The notes below the pieces were generated by a model, which made no database searches, was not told where the DNA came from, and worked only from the letters and a program-made list of their open reading frames with translations. A DNA stretch of 64,000 nucleotides. Origin: Perognathus longimembris pacificus (taxonomy: Eukaryota > Chordata > Mammalia > Rodentia > Heteromyidae). The stretch is from assembly GCF_023159225.1 (NCBI RefSeq), contig NC_063163.1:105679885-105743884 (forward strand), in the 5' to 3' direction. The position numbers were made by a program, and so were the translations under genes. This document shows, piece by piece, positions 31,985 through 44,044 of this stretch. How positions within the stretch are numbered: the first letter of the stretch is position 1; each line of letters starts with the position of its first letter.

Positions 31985-32215
31985 TCACACAGAGTAGCCA
32001 TGACCTGGTAATTCACATCTATAATCCTAGCTCTTCAGGAGGTAAAAGAACAGAGGACTGAGATTTGAAGCCAGTCTGAACAGAAGACTTGATGAGACTC
32101 CATCACCAAGAGATAATCATCACGAAGTAGAACTGGAGTTGTGGATTAAATTATAGTGTGTCAGACAAGTAAGCAAATCACGCAAGTGAAAAACAGTATA
32201 CCACAAAAAGTAAAT
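31985..32215 (+). mobile_element. B1-like plus Geo composite SINE, degenerate
   Basis: 'cacatctataatcctagctc' (32012) and 'gaagccagtctgaacagaag' are 7SL-type blocks. 'actggagttgtggattaaat' is a decayed Geo A-box region. A purine tract follows as its tail. Confidence 0.55.
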
Positions 32216-32300
32216 AAGTAAGCAGAGAGGGGAGGAGAAAAAGGAAGGGAGAGAGGGAGGGGAGAAAAAGAGAAGGAGAGAGAAAGGGAAGGGAGGGAAG
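32216..32300. repeat. Polypurine (GGGA/GAAA) tail tract
   Basis: Almost pure purine on the plus strand, directly downstream of a plus-strand SINE, as at 18440. Confidence 0.85.
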
Positions 32301-33703
32301 GATTGATTATAACAAATACCAAGAGGACTATATTTGTGTTATCCTGGTGCCTAGGCTGTTCTTAATCTCCATTTCCTTAGCCCTCAAGAGCTGAATGTCA
32401 GCTTTTCTTTCTTATGCTGGACTGAAACCAGACTTTTGGACACAATAGGAAATAGAACTCAATTCCTCCAGGCTTGGACTAAAGAGAAGACATTCATGGT
32501 GAACTTTATCTTCTTAATATCAGTGATAGCTTGAGTTGTGGGAGGGGGGTGCAAAATTTTTTCTACTGCTTACAACTGAACAGAAAAGGAATACCTATAT
32601 ATTAGAGTCGTCCCTATTTTAATAAGGAGGAAAATAAGAAACAGAATTGATATGAGCTAGTCAACATCATATACGTCAAATCCCAAAGTCTCCCAACTCT
32701 TTATATCAAGTTCCTGCAACCTGCCATTGAGTATCAGAGGTTAAAAATAGAAAAGAATTTAAAGAAACCAAACAACAACAATAACAAACACAGAACAGCA
32801 TACAAGATCCCCATGTCCCAAGATAGTACTCTTCCTGGAATTCTTTCATGTATTTTCAGCCAGCCAAATTAGAAAATTGATTCCTCTTTGAAGCCTTGAT
32901 CATCATGGAGGGGCCTCTATTATTCTTGAAAGACTGCAGCCACAGTAACAAAGCCCAGTGATTATTGGATTTGAGTTCACCGCCCTTGCTCAAGAGGAGC
33001 TATAGAAAAGGGAACAAGCTTTGGAATCAGTAAATACAGCATCTAAAACCAGCCATCAGCTGTGTCTGACAAACATCTGGGCCGTGTTCTCACTGGGCTT
33101 GTGGAGGAACGTGGCTGCATTCATTCTAGCATTTTGTAAAAATTATCAGTCCAAAACTTCAGGTCATCATGACTCACAAAAACAAACCTTTTATTTCTAG
33201 AACGTGGATGTGATGTGAATACATTTGAAGGAATATAAGTGTGTTTGTGGGTGTTTGGTAGAATTGTAATATATGTGTTTTCCCAAAGTCATGCACTTTT
33301 AAGATGGCAATTTCTTGTTCATGGATGAGAATCACAGGAACAGGTGTGTGAGGAAGAGCAAGAAAGCCATCTTAAAAATGAAAAAAAAAAAAGGTAAAAT
33401 AGATTAAACAAGTGTCTCATCCCCATTAGAGGCAAATGCCTCCCAAGATTTGTATAGCAAAAATACCTTAAGTATATAATAAGTACTTTTTGCTGTTGTT
33501 GGTCATGTATGATTATATATAGAAGTCCATCCTACTGAATTAAAAGAAGTTACTCTGTGACAACTGCCCCTTCAGTGTCAGCAATACCACTTCTTTGACT
33601 GTTGGTATTTACCCATCCCTTTAATATGCTTAATAATGCCATAGAAAGAAAAGAATAATTGTGAGCACTTTTCAGATGCTTCATAGTCCTTGTGTATTAG
33701 TGT
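32301..33703. other. Single-copy DNA; candidate conserved element at 32870-33190
   Basis: At 32615-32720 the text resembles a decayed MIR/L2. From 32870 to 33190 the sequence is repeat-free, with a SOX-like AACAAAG (32948-32954). It has even composition, unlike surrounding repeat debris. No coding frame is evident. Confidence 0.35.
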
Positions 33704-33708
33704 AATAG
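33704..33708. repeat. Left 5-bp target duplication AATAG
   Basis: AATAG recurs at 34092-34096 on the other side of the LTR. Confidence 0.6.
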
Positions 33709-34091
33709 TGCAATATTAGGGTAATACTGCAAAGTCCACCCCTGGGAGAGCTCCATGTAGATGCCTCCCACCTGTTTAAGTCTGCACCCAGTACCTGCAT
33801 TACCTAGGTAACTGGCACACCTGGAGGCAGTTACCCCCTCCTTCTCCAAGGCACATTCAATCCACCTGGCCATATCTCCCATCTTTCTCTATATAATGGG
33901 GTGCAACATGAGTTCCAGCTCTTTTTCCTTTTCTCTCTTACTCTTTCTTGCTTTTTCCTTGTTTTCTCTTCTTCTTTCCCCTCTGTCTCCATGTGCCTCC
34001 ATCTTGTGTGGGCTGGCAGTTTTGCTTTCCCCACAATATACTCCATTCTGCCTGAACCATGTGGTGGGTTTCCTTTCCTATGGACCTTACA
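33709..34091 (+). mobile_element. Solo LTR, 383 bp, with TATA box and poly(A) signal
   Basis: It begins TGCAATATTAGG and ends ACCTTACA (TG...CA), and is flanked by a perfect 5-bp duplication. The layout is that of an LTR: a U3 of about 180 bases and a TATA box TATATAA at 33890-33896. A pyrimidine-rich R region (about 33915-33990) follows, then a poly(A)-type hexamer AATATA at 34035-34040 and about 50 bases to the 3-prime end. Five-base duplications are common for class III (ERVL/MaLR) elements and some others. No internal retroviral region is attached. The open frames at 33831-34137 are Ser/Leu- or Glu/Lys-rich shadows of the pyrimidine tract. Confidence 0.68.
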
Positions 34092-34096
34092 AATAG
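34092..34096. repeat. Right 5-bp target duplication AATAG
   Basis: Exact copy of 33704-33708. Confidence 0.6.
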
Positions 34097-34195
34097 GACA
34101 TCAAATGTCAGAGCTGGAGAGGCCTTCTAAGTTGTGACTGCAGTTAATTCAAGTCACTTGTTGTCTTCTCATGCAACACAAGGGAGGTTTTATTC

Positions 34196-34304
34196 CTTCT
34201 CTCCCTCTCCCTCCCTCTCCCCCTCTCCTTCTCTGTTCTGCCCTTCCCTCTCCCTCCCTTTTCATCTCTGTCTCCTCCCCTCTCCCCACCTCTCTATCTC
34301 TATC
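34196..34304. repeat. Pyrimidine-rich (CTCC)n-like tract
   Basis: Imperfect CTCCCTCTCC units; the 60-codon Ser/Pro-rich plus-strand frame through it is an artefact. Confidence 0.8.
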
Positions 34305-35511
34305 TGCCTCTACTGAAAGCTCTGTCTCTATCTTTCTCTAAAGCTTGCTACTGGCTACTGACTTCCTTGTGTGTTTTTCATTAGGTATTAATAATACTTT
34401 TTGGTATTAACTAGATTAGCTGCCAGCTTTCTTTTAAGGGTTTGTAGCTGCGCCTTCATAACCTGCCTGCAAAGACTGCTTAGGAAATCTTCTATTGCCT
34501 TTCTCAGCTCTAAGAGTGGAAGGGGTTTGAGTATGTCCTATGACCTACAGTAACAGAGCTGCATTAAATGTGCCTTATTTCTCTCCCAGAGAATTCTCAT
34601 GAGATTTAGAGAGAGTCTATCAACTGCCTGAATAGATCTTTATAAACTGAAGTTTGACAGAATAGAATCAGAAGAGAGAGGAAGGGGAGAGAGCGATTGA
34701 ACCTCTGTGTACAAAAAAACATGACTATTTGCAATGCTGAAATACCATCATGACAAGGGGATGAGGTTAATTCATCTAAGCAAGGTAGGGCATGGCCTTT
34801 CTGCAGAGTGGCTTCATGGGGAAATCTGCCTAAGTATGATCTAGGATCCTAAACTTCTGCCTTCAGGATAAGCCAGGACTTGACCAACTCCTGCTAGGGG
34901 CCTATCTATTGTGACATTTTGTTTTGTACCAGTAACGACTGCCATGATGTAAAATGGCGGGGCAGGGGGAGGGGAGCCTCAAAGAATAATGTTTCTGGAT
35001 GTGATGATTCTGTAAAATTTGCATGGGAGTCCACTTCTTAAGGGTTCAGCCATGCCATCCATTTCAGTGCAGCAGCGTCCATGATGTTAACCAAAAGACC
35101 ATAGCTCATATAGCATGAAATATGTACTTGCTAGCCCGGGGTAGAAAAACTTGGCTGACACCTTGCTACCACCCTAATCTTCTGGAAGGAAGACAAATAT
35201 GAAGGAAGGTAACCAGGCATATTTGAGGGTATGACCAGTCTTCTGAGTTTACATTGGACAGGTAAGAATATGTTTTTCTTTTTCTTTTTTAGTGCGGGGG
35301 GGGGGCAAATGATATACAGTTCCTGATACCAAACAATTCTAATTTGGGAGAGTATCTGCATTTACTTATTCAGCTGTTTCCTCATCCAGCAGCATACTTT
35401 ATTAAGTACCTGGTCAAATGTAAGATGCTATGTCAGGTGAGAGGGGTAGGGAGGCAAAAATGGCTCTACCTTATTAAATAGGAACACCTGGACTTCCTCA
35501 TCACACATCGT
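34305..35511. other. Single-copy DNA with a 10-base G run at 35296-35305
   Basis: No gene, RNA gene or confident repeat recognised. Confidence 0.4.
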
Positions 35512-35528
35512 CCAAAATACTCATTCTT

Positions 35529-35742
35529 TTTTTTTTTTTTTCTTTGCCAGCCCTGGGGCTTGGACTCAGGGCCTGAGCACTGTCCCTGGCTCCCTGGCTT
35601 CTTTTTGCTCATGGCTAGCACTCTGCCACTTGAGCCACAGCTCCACTTCTGGCCGTTTTCTGTATATGTGGTGCTGGGAATTTAACCCAGGGCCTCATGT
35701 ATAGGAGGCAAGCACTCTTGCCACTAGGCCATATCCCCAGCC
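35529..35742 (-). mobile_element. IDL-Geo SINE, young copy (TATGGCC subfamily)
   Basis: Full-length, minus orientation, with a T-run tail at the low-coordinate end. The target duplication AAAATACTCATTCTT lies at 35514-35528 and 35745-35759. It contains a small duplication ('ggctccctggcttc') in the Geo module near 35579. It lies about 390 bp from another young copy in the same orientation. Confidence 0.9.
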
Positions 35743-35927
35743 CCAAAATACTCATTCTTAACCTTAGTTTTTATACAAGATCTCTCTGATACAGGGATAT
35801 AAATTCTTTCAGTTTTAAAGTGAAGAATGACAATCAGTACACAAAGTAGTTCTCTCTTGCAAATGCCAAAGGCAATTTTCCTTAGCAATTTTCCATAAAA
35901 TGGTTCTTTGGACTTTGTGCCCTTCTT

Positions 35928-36135
35928 TTTTTTTTTTTTTTTTGGCCAGTCCTGGGCCTTGGACTCAGGGCCTGAGCACTGTCCCTGGCTTCTTTTTGCT
36001 CAAGGCTAGCATGCTGCCACTTGAGCCACAGCGCCGCTTCTGGCCGTTTTCTGTATATGTGGTGCTGGGGAATCAAACCCAGGGCCTCATGTATACGAGG
36101 CAAGCACTCTTGCCACTAGGCCATATCCCCAGCCC
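35928..36135 (-). mobile_element. IDL-Geo SINE, young copy (TATGGCC subfamily)
   Basis: Full-length, minus orientation, with a T run of more than 15. A perfect 15-bp target duplication (CTTTGTGCCCTTCTT) lies at 35913-35927 and 36136-36150. Open frames crossing it on both strands (35882-36373) are SINE shadows. Confidence 0.92.
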
Positions 36136-36150
36136 CTTTGTGCCCTTCTT

Positions 36151-36644
36151 GAATGCAAGAATCTTCCAGCTTGTGGAAAGAACTTTTAAATACACTAGCC
36201 CATTTGTCTGCTCAGTTAGGTTCTGTCAATACTTGCAGTTTACAGAGGAGCACACAAAAATTTGGAGGTTTTGGCAACAATGGAATAAAAAAAGGGGGTT
36301 TCACTTTAGATCCTTGAATTCTAATCAAAATGCTTCCTTGTCATGGCAAGCAAAACTTGTATTTTCTGTTTGAGCTTCACTTTGTAAAAATTCTCTTCAA
36401 CAATGGATGAATTAATAAAGACAAAGCCCTAAAGAGCCCTAGGTAGATGAATTCTTGACAACCGTTAAATGTTGCAGATGACTAGAAAAACTATAACTTC
36501 TATGTGCTATTGACTCCAATCTGGACATACCAGTAATTCCCTTTTAGGTTTTAAACACTGTACACTTTTTATTTTTAAATTCTGCTGTGCAAAACCAAAG
36601 GGAGACAGATGATGAGCTATAATAAAAAGTGAACTCCATTTGGC
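36151..36644. other. Single-copy DNA, no gene seen
   Basis: Nothing recognised; a faint MIR-like 'gcagtttacagaggagcaca' occurs near 36236. Confidence 0.35.
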
Positions 36645-36745
36645 TGCGGGAACACCTGGCTAGCTCTAGCTCTGCTTTCTCACTAATGAGCTTTGTGTAC
36701 CTCGGTCTTTGGCAAGTCACTTCGAATCTCTGGGCCATGCTATTT
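36645..36745 (+). mobile_element. MIR-like remnant
   Basis: 'tagctctgctttctcactaa' followed by 'ttggcaagtcacttcgaatc' and 'tctgggcc' (36668-36736) fits the MIR core order 'ctctgccacttactagctgtgtgacc...gcaagtcacttaacctctctgggcc'. Confidence 0.6.
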
Positions 36746-39129
36746 TTGTGGGGGAGGGGAGGTGTTAAAAGAAAGGGAAGTGTTGCATGATATTCAAAAT
36801 TATTTACAGGGCTAACACTCTTAAGGTTGTATATGTTCCTTTTGAGATAGTTCTGTATCAGTGCCAAGTTTTATAAAGATGTCCGTTCCATACAAGCATG
36901 AATTTAACTCATAGCAGTTCTTTTTAGAGTAATGTTAAATACAAAGTATATTTCTTTGTCATAGATCATATTTTGTGTAAACAAGGTATTCTTACTAGGA
37001 CTGATTTCATCCAAACTTCCCCATTCTCACACTGCACTTTTGCACTTCTGCTCATAGGTGGAAATGCAGGAAGAAGCAGCAGCTTTCGTTTTCTATCTCA
37101 CTAGTTTCCTCTTCCTTTTGGGAAGATTCCACTTGCCTTTGACCCAGAGTGCTGAGTCCAGGTAGCTTATGTGAACTCATGCCTGTTCTGCCTCATGGCA
37201 TACTTTCAATGGTATTCTCCTATTCTGCTGTTAAACTTTTACTCAGCTGAGTTCATTTCTGCCTCTTGCCTTCCCAGTTAGATCCTACACCCCTTGGATA
37301 TGGAGGTGCTTACCATCTTGTGCCCCAAATCCTCAGAGCAGTGACCAAACTTAATATAGAGCTAGTGCTCTGAAGCCAGAAACTCAACTGTGCCTTCTGT
37401 CATTTATTAACAATTCTAACAGTTCGAGTAGACAGGTTATATCCAGTGCCAGCCTGAAAAATGTGGGAATATGAATATTTAAAATGATTTTTTAAGATTA
37501 ACATTGTTAATATTTATATAATGGATATATTGTGCTACCGATTAAGCTGTGGCATATCATTGTTGAGGCCCTTGATAGTAGGTTGACCAAATTTATCACT
37601 TTTGTAGTTCTCAGGGCAATATATCTTTGCAAAAGAATCAGTTCCCTGATATTCTTTGAATGATAGAACCAAAATACCAACATTAAAGAGAAGGCTCACT
37701 GACTCATTCTCTGAATTTGTTAGTTTATTTTTGGCTCCCATTAAAATGTGTATACCAGTTCATCCATGGCATGCTTGAGCTGTTGGATTTGGAGCCGTAA
37801 TTTGACATACAAATAGCTGGCAGCAGTTCACCTAAGCTAAGAAAAATTTGGTTTAGAAAGTGCTGACTCTTAAATTATTAACAAAAAAGCATAGTAAGAA
37901 AAGAAGGGTTTCCTTTGCAAAATGCTAGAATCACAACCCTTTCTCTTCAAGTTGTCACCATTCAATGTGAGAGATTGTTTGATGTTGCTGAGGTTGAAAA
38001 ACACCGCTCATTTCTTTTCCTTTCCCCCCTCCCCCTTAGCTTTTGTTTCTCAGTTTGATATTTTTCATGAATAATTGGAGACTGGGGAAATTGAAAAGGA
38101 TTTTTGTCTCTGACTGAACTGAAGTGGTAAACATTCTTGGAAATCAAAACCTGCAAAGCATTAAGTACTACTTTTTCCCAACTGTTTAAACATCACCTGA
38201 ATATTGGAAAATATAAAAAGAAAACAGAAACAAAAGCCCACACTAACAGTGGGATATCTACTCCATACTCATAAAGCTACCATGAAAGTGCTTATGCAGA
38301 TCTCTGTGGTCTATTTATAATTCAATAACTACTATCCAAGTGTACTTCCTGCTTAGTCCAATAGATAATCTTCATGCCTTGCTTTATAGGAGTTAAGTAT
38401 TTTCAAGACATATAAATACAGACATAATACCTTGCCACTCACTACAGTGCATTGTTTAGCCATATGAATAAACTTCTTTATGTCTGCTACTTGTAGGTCA
38501 ACTTAATAAGTGATAAACAGTAAATAATTAAACACATACATATCTAATAACAGTTTATAGTTACAGGATACCATTTTTCAAGATATACAAAGTAGTCTAA
38601 GATTTGTGGCTGAGTTTATATTTATGTCTTCCAAAAAGTAGGCATTTTTGATAATATTAGTTTTAGCATGCAAGCTGAACAATTTGAAATGGACCCATTT
38701 CTTTTTTGACTGACGCTAAATATGAATAGAGTCACAGTTTGAACTCAGATCAGTTTGCTTCCCCAAAAGTTGCCACCTCTATTCTTAGGAAGCTTTAGTA
38801 TATATATGAGGGAGTTGAGCACCCCTAGATGAACATGGGAGAGTATAGAGAGGATACAGAGTGAACAAGAGGTTAACAGCTTGAGATTCTCATGGAAGAA
38901 GTAAGAAGCAATGTGATAACAGTGGCAGCGGGAAAAATGGAATGGATTTCATGCTGGTGTGATTTGGGGTTAGACTGAGACTAGATCTGACATTCCACCA
39001 AGTGTGCAGACTGCTTTTGTTGAAAAGCACCACTCCTTACTTCACCTCACAAATTAGCTAACAGCAGAATCAAGGCTAGCTTCTGATCTTCATTTTGTAT
39101 TTGCCTCCTCCCCTCTGAGCTTCTCTAGT
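36746..39129. other. Single-copy block, no gene seen
   Basis: About 2.4 kb of AT-rich DNA. A possible L2 piece lies at 37235-37350 ('ctcttgccttcccagttaga...gatatggaggtgcttaccat'). No coding frame worth naming. Confidence 0.4.
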
Positions 39130-39285
39130 TTTTTCATTTCTCTCTCAATTTTTCTGTTTCTTTCCATTTTGCTCTGTGTCTGTCTGTTTCTGCTCTGTGT
39201 CTCTCTGTTTCTGTTTCTGTCTCTCTGTCTCTCAGTCTTTTGGACTCTCTCTCTCCCTCCTCTCTCCCTCTCTCCCTCTCATAAG
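39130..39285. repeat. Pyrimidine-rich (TCTG/TCTC/TCCC) tract
   Basis: Imperfect TCTCTGTTTCTG units pass into CTCCCTC units. Frames through it (Arg/Glu-rich on minus) are artefacts. Confidence 0.8.
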
Positions 39286-39949
39286 CTCCTTGGGTTTCAG
39301 GAATCCCTAAAACCCAAGGAAAATAAAGCATGTGTATTTCTACTACACACAAGTAAACATGTGAACAGTTCACTTTGCAGAGCCAGGGGATCTAATTAAT
39401 AGTAAAGAGGAAAGCCAAACAATGCTATAATCTTCCAGAAAATTATTGAGCAAGCCTGTCCAATAACGATTCAGAAGGATCTTGCAAGGGCAGAGTCCTG
39501 CTCACTGCTCAAGTTCTTTCTACGTTTTGTAAATTCTTTTGTAACACTGCCAATCTTGGCTTCGTGTCCTCTCATTCATGATGCAGTTGGGCAGGACCTC
39601 TGACTCATTCATCATCTGTAAAATCTGCATGGAACTTGAGATGTCGACTGATACTTTCCTCTTCTCTGTTCCCATTCAGTGCTGGGCAGGTATAGCAATA
39701 GCAGCTCACTACCATCCTGGAGCTGACACATGCCTTCTGGCTTTAGCTATAACTCCCTTCACGAACATTGATGGGTACTCATTTTGTTCTCTCAGAGGCC
39801 ATGTTTAGAGACAATTGTTAGTTCTTATTCAGAATGGAGCAGTTAGATAAAGGACAATTTTCATGTGTGTAAAAACCTCTAAACAGGACCTTGAACATTG
39901 CTAGGGATTTATTTCAAGATGCTGGTCATGTCTCAGGTAACCAAAAGGA

Positions 39950-39951
<2 letters not shown>
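39286..39951. other. Single-copy DNA, no gene seen
   Basis: The 76-codon plus frame at 39578 shows no known domain. No repeat recognised. Confidence 0.35.

Positions 39952-39995
<44 letters not shown>
39952..39995. repeat. (CA)n microsatellite
   Basis: About 22 uninterrupted AC units. Confidence 0.95.
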
Positions 39996-39997
<2 letters not shown>

Positions 39998-40631
39998 TAT
40001 TTTTAAGCATCAGGACTACAGAGACACAGACAACAATGACGTGACTAAGATCTTGATGAGGAAGTACCTGGGTAGCATCTAAGTAAAGTACTACCTGGAA
40101 TAGAGAAAGAAGTAGGGCACCTGCTGTACACATAACTTCATTTAGTTTTGTCTAGTAGAAAAGTTGAGAAATACCTGGCTGTCATCTCCAATCTACAATC
40201 TGTCCATTATCTCTCCATTGCAAAGGCTTTAAGCTTAGACTCTACCAACTCCCTGAATGATTGAATGAGAGAATCCAAAGGATCCACAAACTTGGGTGGA
40301 AAAAAAATGAAAATTCTATTTCCATTGAGGACTAACTGGAATTTAATGTTTCTTCCTAGTACTAACCAAGCCAATAAACCAGAGAGCATTATCAGTACAT
40401 CGTTGTCATGGATAGCTTCACATCATTGCTTTGTCATTTTGGTTGATTTTGTTATTTAATGCACTAAATAAAGAAGCATATGTAAACTATATGACTCATT
40501 TAAGCCTGATAACTACTTTTTAATAGGGCTTTTGTTACACCCCCATGCACATGTCTGTGTGCATTTACAAATCATTACTATGAGAAAATATTCGTAGTCT
40601 ATGTCAGATTTTACTATTCTGAGGCTCAGAA

Positions 40632-40634
<3 letters not shown>
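39996..40634. other. Single-copy DNA, no gene seen
   Basis: Nothing recognised. Confidence 0.35.

Positions 40635-40668
<34 letters not shown>
40635..40668. repeat. (GT)n microsatellite, first of a pair
   Basis: 17 GT units followed by ATACATATATAT. Confidence 0.95.
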
Positions 40669-40671
<3 letters not shown>

Positions 40672-40734
40672 CATATATATTCTACAACCTGCCTGTGGTT
40701 GTTCTGTATTGTGTTTCGTATGCTTCCCTCTGGG

Positions 40735-40738
<4 letters not shown>

Positions 40739-40772
<34 letters not shown>

Positions 40773-40789
40773 CGTGCGCGTGCGTGTGT
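40739..40789. repeat. (GT)n with GC-substituted end
   Basis: About 15 GT units followed by GCGTGCGTGCGCGTGCGTGTG, an alternating purine-pyrimidine stretch with strong Z-DNA potential, 70 bp from the previous GT tract. Confidence 0.95.
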
Positions 40790-41364
40790 AGGAACATGTA
40801 CACATACATATTTTCCTCTCATTTGGAAAAGAATAGTTGGCATGTAAATGTCTACAGTAATATTTCCAAGTGGGATGCAAGGGAAGAGCTGTTCTGACTA
40901 TCTCAGGACTTCCGGATGTCCCAAAGATGTCTCAGTCAGTCAGATAATATCCATCAGTACTATAACATGGCAACTGGTTTTTCTGACCTCAATCCTTCGA
41001 GAAAGCATCTTTTATTCTTCTCCAAGCCTCAGAATCTGAGGCAAAATAATTCTTCTTAGTTATATATTTTTGTAGCCATTGTCTATAATAGGAAGAAGCT
41101 ATAATGCAAGGGACCAAAATGGATTTTTTTTTTCAATTTTTGATTTAGATTCAACATTAGGAAGTACATAGAAGCTCTTTATTGGAAAGAAGAAGAAAAA
41201 AAGACAAGTGTTTATCTTCCTTGTCTTTTCAAATTTGGGTAAGATATGAAAAGCTAAACAACAAAGGCTTTTTGCTCAAACAGCTACTTAAAAAAATTGG
41301 CTTGGAAGCTAAGAAATAACATGTGCATAGTTAAGTGAGATGGACACAAATGCCTACAATGGAG
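40790..41364. other. Single-copy DNA, no gene seen
   Basis: Nothing recognised. Confidence 0.35.
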
Positions 41365-41378
41365 TGTAATGCTTTTTC

Positions 41379-41589
41379 TTTTTCTTTTTTTTTTTTTGGC
41401 CAGTCCTGGGGCTTGGACTCAGGGCCTGAGCACTGTCCCTGGCTTCTTCTTGCTCAAGGCTAGCACTCTGCCACTTGAGCCATAGCGCCACTTCTGGCCA
41501 TTTTCTGTGTATGTGGTGCTGGGGAATCGAACCCAGGGCCTCATGTATACGAGGCAAGCACTCTTACCACTAGGCCATATCCCCAGCCC
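41379..41589 (-). mobile_element. IDL-Geo SINE, young copy (TATGGCC subfamily)
   Basis: Full-length in minus orientation. The 14-bp target duplication TGTAATGCTTTTTC lies at 41365-41378 and 41590-41603. The tail is a T-rich run with TTTTC interruptions. The 67-codon minus frame is a SINE shadow. Confidence 0.9.
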
Positions 41590-41603
41590 TGTAATGCTTT
41601 TTC

Positions 41604-44030
41604 GTTAAGGACTTATCTTTTAATCACTTAGATTCTTATCAGGGTAAATGTGTATAGCATCTACCTTTAAGGATTTTTTTTTCACAAATTAAATTTGTGT
41701 CCTTATAGACAGGGTTCTATTTGCCCACTTTCCTTTGTAAAGAAAGGAAGAATGTCAGATGGAGATCTGTGTTTAGACACTTACTGGCAGATAGACTAGG
41801 ATGGGTTGGAAAAGATAGACTGGACCTAGCTCCTATATTTCTCTACCTCATGTTGTTATAGGAAGAGGTAATACAGCTTTTGCTGATGTATTCTTTTCTT
41901 CGAAAGCTCTGTGAGATGCAAGGTGTAGGTCTTAAAGCATTCTTGGTGATATGTATTTCTGAGGGCATGGATGGGCTTCATCCCTGTTTCTGTGGGGGGA
42001 AAAAATAGCACGAGTGCATATTGATCAGCATAGAAAAATGAAAGAAAAACTCAGAAGCACCACTTAGTTTCCTGAAAAGAACCATCAGGACATGCTGTCC
42101 AGAGACCCCTAGGTCAAAGAGGGAAGTTGCCCAGATAAATGGGAAAATTAATTGCTATATTCCATTGATTTCATAGACATTGGACTCCAGTGAAAATGAA
42201 TTAAATCATCCTAGCTTTTCAACATTACCCATAGGACACCATTGGGTAGTTCCACAAATGGCTGATATATGGAGAGAAGTGGAAACTTGATGTTTTTTGC
42301 TATATCTGGTAGAGGCAATGAGCCAGTAGCATTTGAGTTATTTCTGATAATGTTTCCTCTCACAGGCTGGAGGGGCTTGGGATGTTCGGATTATATAAAG
42401 ATAAATTAGAGGTAGTGGACTGTGAGACAACTTTGTAAGCTATCTAAGCTTATAGAAATGTAGAATTTGGGGAACTTTTTCCATCGTGGCCAATTCCCCA
42501 GCAACCTGTAGACAGTAAACAAATGTCTGTTGGTTGAATGAAGGTATAAACACAAAAGGGCTAATTTTAGGGTTGATCAAACTAATTTTTACACAATATC
42601 CATTTTAACTAACCAAGAGAATTGTTTTGTTGGGAACCAACAAAATAATTATTCATGTGCAAATCCCGAGAAAGGAGAAAGCGAAGGATAGCAAGCAAGA
42701 AAAATAGAAGCCCGGTCTCACAAGCCAACTAATTTTCTCCTTCTGCATAAAAATAATAAGTTTCCATCTTGGTGCTGCTTTTGATGTTGTCCATTCAATC
42801 GTTTAGAATTCCTACTGAAGGCCTTTGACTGATTTCAAACCTATGTATCTTCTAGTGTTCTTTGTATTTAATTTTATGTCATTTTAGATTTTTATTAATT
42901 CAAAAAAAGAAAAACATTGATGGAGATTCTTTTTTTAAATGATGGGCAAATATATTCTATAATTCGTTCCTGGTTGTCTAGTTAAGCATGAAACTCATCT
43001 GTCACTAAAATGTCAAGTGGATTTTATGAATCTATTCAATCTGGTTACATACAATCCTGTTTATGTACATTTGAACTTCTGCAGTCTAATATGTGCATTT
43101 CTTCTTGGAAATGCCCAGAGTGAGTGAACATCAGCAATCCAATTAAAATCTAGCTACTAATTTAAAATACAGCATGCATTCAAATCCTGTCTCTCACACA
43201 GATGTGTGTTATGTAAGCAAATACCATTGACAAGTAGGCATAGACTGGTTCCAGGAGTTCAGTGAATTTCTGACTCACTGATACTTTTGAATGATCCAGC
43301 TATCCAGGTATAAAAGATTTATTCATGTCAATGACAGGAACTTTCCAGAGGCAAGATTTGATTGTGCTTATTGTCATTACCAGCCAAGTAGAAATTCCCC
43401 TACTCAGTATCTGGATTATGAAGGGTACCTCCCTAGTCCATAGTATCAGTCTGTGAATGAACATTAAATGAGAAACGGAAGAGGGTACATGGTTTGACCT
43501 CAAAGAAATCACTGTGAAATGACACATCCCCATGAGTAATTTATTTCCATAGAAAACATCATCAACAACTAGGTACAGCTCTTAATTAATTAAATGTTAA
43601 CATGATTATTGAAAGTCATATAAGAGGGTCCATTAATGGTTCTCATTCCATCTCCAGACCACTTCCCACTTAGGCAAGGAGGGTGAGATGAAATATTTTA
43701 TCAAATTCATTTATCTTACCTTACTATTAAACATAGCAATGCATCAATATGTACTTGAGTCTATGTATATGTATGTAAATGTGTATACCCATCATGGTGA
43801 TAACTGTGTAGCTTGAGCTTTTTTGGTCAAGGCTCATGCAGTAAACATTTCAGGCATCTCATGATATGTCATCCCTTCTTCCAAGTCTATGTGGTATTGT
43901 CTTTGTTAATTCAGCCATGCTGTGGTAGTGCAAAGCCAGCCTTAGACAATATGTAAAGAAATGAGCATAGGTGTGCTATGCTACTGTGCTTATAGACAAT
44001 GAAATTTAAATTTACTACAGTTTTCTCACA
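41604..44030. other. Single-copy block with an L2-like end at 42470-42545
   Basis: 'agacagtaaacaaatgtctg' followed by 'ttggttgaatgaagg' recalls the L2/MIR terminus 'aataaatgtttgttgaatgaatg'. Elsewhere I see no gene or transposon; the frame at minus 43300-43533 has no recognisable domain. Confidence 0.4.
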
Positions 44031-44044
44031 CCATGAAATATCTT

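Noticed and set aside
35900..36373. 157-codon plus-strand frame
   Set aside because: Its first half is the reversed IDL-Geo SINE; similar peptides appear at 13856, 41354 and 43999 wherever that SINE occurs.
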